Source: an uncultured Verrucomicrobiales bacterium
GTDB lineage: Bacteria; Verrucomicrobiota; Verrucomicrobiia; Limisphaerales; JACDHS01
Length of the DNA stretch: 17,059 nt
Reading direction: 5' to 3'
Assembly (NCBI GenBank): GCA_937983475.1
Contig: CALJZV010000492.1
Span: 1 to 17,059, forward strand
Shown here: one piece after another, positions 14,823 through 17,059 of the stretch
Position numbering within the stretch: the stretch's first letter is position 1
Layout: each line of letters opens with the position of its first letter
Notes under the pieces: model-generated
The model's database searches: none
Told to the model about the DNA's origin: nothing
Seen by the model: the letters and a program-made list of their open reading frames with translations, nothing else
Translations under genes and position numbers: made by a program

Positions 14823-15473
14823 TTAGTTTCCGACGCTGAAATTTCTTACCCAGTTTTTCTGAGCCCCGTTGTTGAACACGAAGAATGCTTTGCCAACCCC
14901 CGGAGCAGGAGCACTTCCACCGCTGTCGCCTTCCCAAGCTCCGTCTACAAAAGTATCAGCAATATATCCACCTGTAGCCGGATTGAATTGGAAAATTGAG
15001 TCTCCCTCTCCAGCTGGGTAGCCCAAAACAGTGTCAATCGCAGCCGATTGAGGAATAGGAGAACTCATGATTGAAAAACCAGTTTTCACCGCATTGGTGC
15101 TATTCAACCGGATTTCACCAACAAAAGTGTTCACAAATTGGCTAGGAGCAGAAATGAAGACACCCTCCCCAGATCCAAGCGTCATGTTTAAGTCATCCCC
15201 CTCCCAAGCACCGTCAACAAACGTGTTCGCCAAGTAGCCACCTGTGGCAGGATTAAATTTGAAAACCGCCGTATTCTCAGGAGGAGCCGGAATCAGCGCC
15301 GTAACCTTTTGGTCAGACGCTTGAAGCTGATTAGCGAGCATTGAAAACCCCGAAGGAATTGTTTGGTTAATATACCCCACAATGTTCAGCGAGTACACAT
15401 TGCCCTGAGCCAAAACGGCAGCCGTGCTAGCCGCACCAAGCATGACCGTCATCAATAAGGTTTTTGTTTTCAT
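14823..15473 (-). CDS. Secreted two-module protein with VYSLNIVGYIN start, verrucomicrobial type
   Basis: This is a 216-residue exported protein of unknown function. Residues 1-22 are a signal peptide (MKTKTLLMTVMLGAASTAAV, cleavage near LAQ). The mature N-terminus NVYSLNIVGYIN resembles a recurring motif of secreted Verrucomicrobiota proteins. The rest is two homologous modules offset by exactly 90 residues: GFSMLANQL (42-50) matches GFSIMSSPI (132-140), and residues 71-93 match 161-183 with 20 of 23 identical, including FNPATGGY and TFVDGAWEGD. Each module then has a glycine-rich turn (GSGEGVFIS, GVGKAFFVF). There is no PEP-CTERM signal, lipobox or catalytic motif. It lies upstream of the PEP-CTERM gene in the same direction, 40 bp apart, and after a hairpin that would terminate the dehydrogenase transcript, so its own promoter should lie in about 15474-15515. 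Confidence 0.85.
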   Translation of the reverse strand: MKTKTLLMTVMLGAASTAAVLAQGNVYSLNIVGYINQTIPSGFSMLANQLQASDQKVTALIPAPPENTAVFKFNPATGGYLANTFVDGAWEGDDLNMTLGSGEGVFISAPSQFVNTFVGEIRLNSTNAVKTGFSIMSSPIPQSAAIDTVLGYPAGEGDSIFQFNPATGGYIADTFVDGAWEGDSGGSAPAPGVGKAFFVFNNGAQKNWVRNFSVGN

Positions 15474-15514
15474 TCGTTTTCGATTTCGTGTGTGTGTGAT
15501 TACTACTGGAGCGC

Positions 15515-15548
15515 AAAAAGAGGGTCAATGCTTTTTTTGACTCTCTTT
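15515..15548 (-). terminator. Hairpin terminator after the dehydrogenase gene
   Basis: Twelve-position arms (15537-15548 and 15517-15528) with one non-Watson-Crick position enclose an 8-nt loop. On the minus strand the hairpin runs into five U residues (A tract 15515-15519), 53 bp after the dehydrogenase stop. The odd position is G-U on the plus strand but C-A on the minus strand, so the minus-strand stem is slightly imperfect. Gene layout still favours a terminator for the minus strand. Confidence 0.6.
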
Positions 15549-15600
15549 TCAAACTTCGTTCGTATGGTTGTTATCACCATTTTCGGGTCAAAAGTAAAGT

Positions 15601-16686
15601 CTATTTCTTTCCTAAATGACGCGTCGGGGAGATTACGATCATGAACTTAAGGGAATAAGGCTGGGGTGAGGCTGGCGTCTCGATTCCCATAGCAGCTTCC
15701 TGCAAGGAAAACCGGTGCGTTATCAACCGGCGGACGTCCATTTTTCTGCCAAAAACAAGCTTTTTAACACGATGCTGGAGAGTCACATCCGAGGAATAAC
15801 TGCCCAAATAATCCTTTTCATCCATGCAAATGGTTGAAAAATCCAGCGCGCATGATTGCCCCCTCCGTGTGTGAGCAAACAGCAGAATCTTTCCTCCGCC
15901 CCGGACATGTTCTCCCGCCTCCAAAACTGCGGCATCGGATGGAACTGTGATTATAGCGGCGTCAAATCCTTGTTTTCCTGCAAGTCGTTGGATTTTTTGC
16001 CGAAACCTAGTTTCTCCTGCATTTAAGGTAGCTGCGGCCCCAAATTGTTTTGCTAATTTTAACCGTACATTCATCAAATCGATGCCAACGACTAGCATGC
16101 CTGCAAGTTGAAGCAACCGCGTAAACATCAAACCAATTGGGCCTTGACCTACCACCAACACTCGATCTCCCCGCATCAATCCCAAACGCTCGACCCCCTT
16201 GAGCACGGTATTTACCGGCTCAAGCATTGCCCCCTCCTCAAAGGTATTTCGCGAGGGTATTTTCACGACCCCCGGCAACACAAATGACATAACCCGAACG
16301 TATTCAGCGTAGCCCCCACCCGCAGGCTCGAACCCCGCTGTGATACCGGTTTTCTTGTAGGTCAGGCACTGCGCAAAGGACTTGTGCCGGCACAAATGAC
16401 AATCCAGGCATGGGACGTGATGATGCAGCGCAACTCGGTCGCCCAATGAAAACTTTTTTACTCGTGCCCCAACGCGAACAACGGTGCCAGAGGTTTCATG
16501 GCCAAATATCCGGGGCGGCGGAACCGTCCCATACTGAATCTTTTTAATATCGGTCGGGCAGACCCCGCAAACGGCCACCTTGACGAGAAGTTCATCCGGG
16601 CCAATCGCAGGAACCGGAACGGATTCCACCCGAAGATCATCAACCCCACGGTAAACCACCGCCTGCATTGTTTTAGGTATTCGCAT
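15601..16686 (-). CDS. Zinc-dependent medium-chain dehydrogenase (alcohol/polyol dehydrogenase-like)
   Basis: This MDR-superfamily oxidoreductase has about 361 residues from the ATG at 16686. Numbering from the GTG at 16689, catalytic zinc ligands are C44 (CGVCPTD) and H64/E65 (FGHE), with E157 (LEP) nearby. The structural zinc site C94, C97, C100, C108 is complete. The Rossmann motif GQGPIG (181-186) is followed by D204 after the second strand, which favours NAD over NADP. Family members oxidise alcohols, sorbitol, threonine or other secondary alcohols; the substrate cannot be read from the sequence. The start is uncertain: GTG 16689, ATG 16686, or ATG 16668 (MQAVVYRG), the last fitting the usual MDR N-terminus best. 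The first two overlap the upstream pseudouridine synthase by 14-17 bp; the third leaves a 4-bp gap. Either way the two genes should share a transcript. Confidence 0.93.
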   Translation of the reverse strand: MRIPKTMQAVVYRGVDDLRVESVPVPAIGPDELLVKVAVCGVCPTDIKKIQYGTVPPPRIFGHETSGTVVRVGARVKKFSLGDRVALHHHVPCLDCHLCRHKSFAQCLTYKKTGITAGFEPAGGGYAEYVRVMSFVLPGVVKIPSRNTFEEGAMLEPVNTVLKGVERLGLMRGDRVLVVGQGPIGLMFTRLLQLAGMLVVGIDLMNVRLKLAKQFGAAATLNAGETRFRQKIQRLAGKQGFDAAIITVPSDAAVLEAGEHVRGGGKILLFAHTRRGQSCALDFSTICMDEKDYLGSYSSDVTLQHRVKKLVFGRKMDVRRLITHRFSLQEAAMGIETPASPQPYSLKFMIVISPTRHLGKK

Positions 16687-17059
16687 CACGGCCTGTTATT
16701 AACCGCTGGCAGACCAAGTGAAAATCGTTTTCTGAACCGGAAAAATTTTGGAACCAAACTTCCGGTTTTGCACAAAAAATCCGCTGTTCTCCCCGCAAAA
16801 CAAGACGCACTTCCGCCGCATGCAGCGCCTGCCATGGCAGAACCAAAGTCCGCCAATCCTCTGGAGTGAGGCAATTTTTCACAAAGGCCAGATAAAATCC
16901 CTCATTTAACCCGTACAGCTTGTCTCCCACAATCGGGTGTCCCAGATATTGAAGGTGAATGCGGATCTGATGCTTGCGCCCGGTCAAAGGCTGAACCCTA
17001 ACTGAGGAGTATTTTTGTCCGTCCCGCTCAAATCTCCCTTCGACAAAATATTCCGTGCG
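16673..17059 (-). CDS. RluA-family pseudouridine synthase (C-terminal part, cut by the window edge)
   Basis: The minus-strand frame is open from the right edge to the TAA at 16673, giving 128 visible residues. The segment VQPLTGRKHQIRIHLQYLGH followed by PIVGDKLYG is the classic C-terminal motif of RluA-type 23S rRNA/tRNA pseudouridine synthases, including the conserved Arg/Lys and the GD..YG turn. The catalytic HRLDxxTSG motif would lie upstream, outside the window. The remaining C-terminal tail (HAAEVRLVLRGEQRIFCAKP) fits the end of the family's catalytic domain. Which uridine is modified (RluA, RluC, RluD or TruC type) cannot be decided from this fragment. It is immediately followed by, or overlaps, the dehydrogenase gene. 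Confidence 0.93.
   Translation of the reverse strand, partial: RTEYFVEGRFERDGQKYSSVRVQPLTGRKHQIRIHLQYLGHPIVGDKLYGLNEGFYLAFVKNCLTPEDWRTLVLPWQALHAAEVRLVLRGEQRIFCAKPEVWFQNFSGSENDFHLVCQRLITGRDANT

Noticed and set aside
15488..15498. GT dinucleotide run upstream of the two-module secreted gene, considered as a phase-variation tract
   Set aside because: It has only five and a half GT units, short for slippage-based switching, and its position relative to a promoter is not established.

Overview
The window looks like chromosomal DNA from a member of the Verrucomicrobiota, possibly near the Pedosphaera/Limisphaera group. The evidence is a secreted protein ending in a PEP-CTERM exosortase signal, a secreted protein opening with the VYSLNIVGYIN-type motif that I associate with this phylum, many other exported proteins, and near absence of Shine-Dalgarno sequences. 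The phylum is an inference from these traits; no rRNA or other phylogenetic marker was compared.

Layout. At 1-2412 (minus) lies the N-terminal two thirds of the chromosome-segregation ATPase SMC, running off the left edge. Divergent from it is a plus-strand row of three tandem paralogues (2565-7232), each an exported GHL10-family (DUF187, DigH/YngK-like) putative glycoside hydrolase. A strong hairpin terminator at 7254-7281 closes the row. It faces a minus-strand trio: an exported coiled-coil/TPR protein, a YjbQ/UPF0047 protein and an exported FG-GAP/VCBS repeat protein (11841 down to 7308), tightly spaced and probably one operon. An HNH endonuclease gene (11944-12567, plus) diverges from the trio. 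It converges on a solitary RelE/ParE-like toxin gene (12590-12958, minus).

The next stretch holds tRNA-Glu(CTC) at 13014-13088 with a recognisable promoter. It is followed by a badly decayed ISL3-family transposase (about 13210-14107) with nonsense codons, frameshifts and lost catalytic acids. The right part is all minus strand: an RluA-type pseudouridine synthase (partial at the right edge), an overlapping or adjacent zinc-dependent dehydrogenase, a hairpin terminator, a two-module secreted protein, and the PEP-CTERM protein with its own terminator.

Functionally, the main theme is the cell envelope. Three related glycan-active enzymes, a TPR/coiled-coil exported protein, a calcium-loop beta-propeller protein and an exosortase substrate all point to envelope or surface work. 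No defence island, CRISPR array or intact mobile element is visible. The features most worth following are the triplicated GHL10 locus with one diverged copy, the internally duplicated verrucomicrobial secreted protein paired with the PEP-CTERM gene, and the solitary RelE-like protein with a C-terminal extension.
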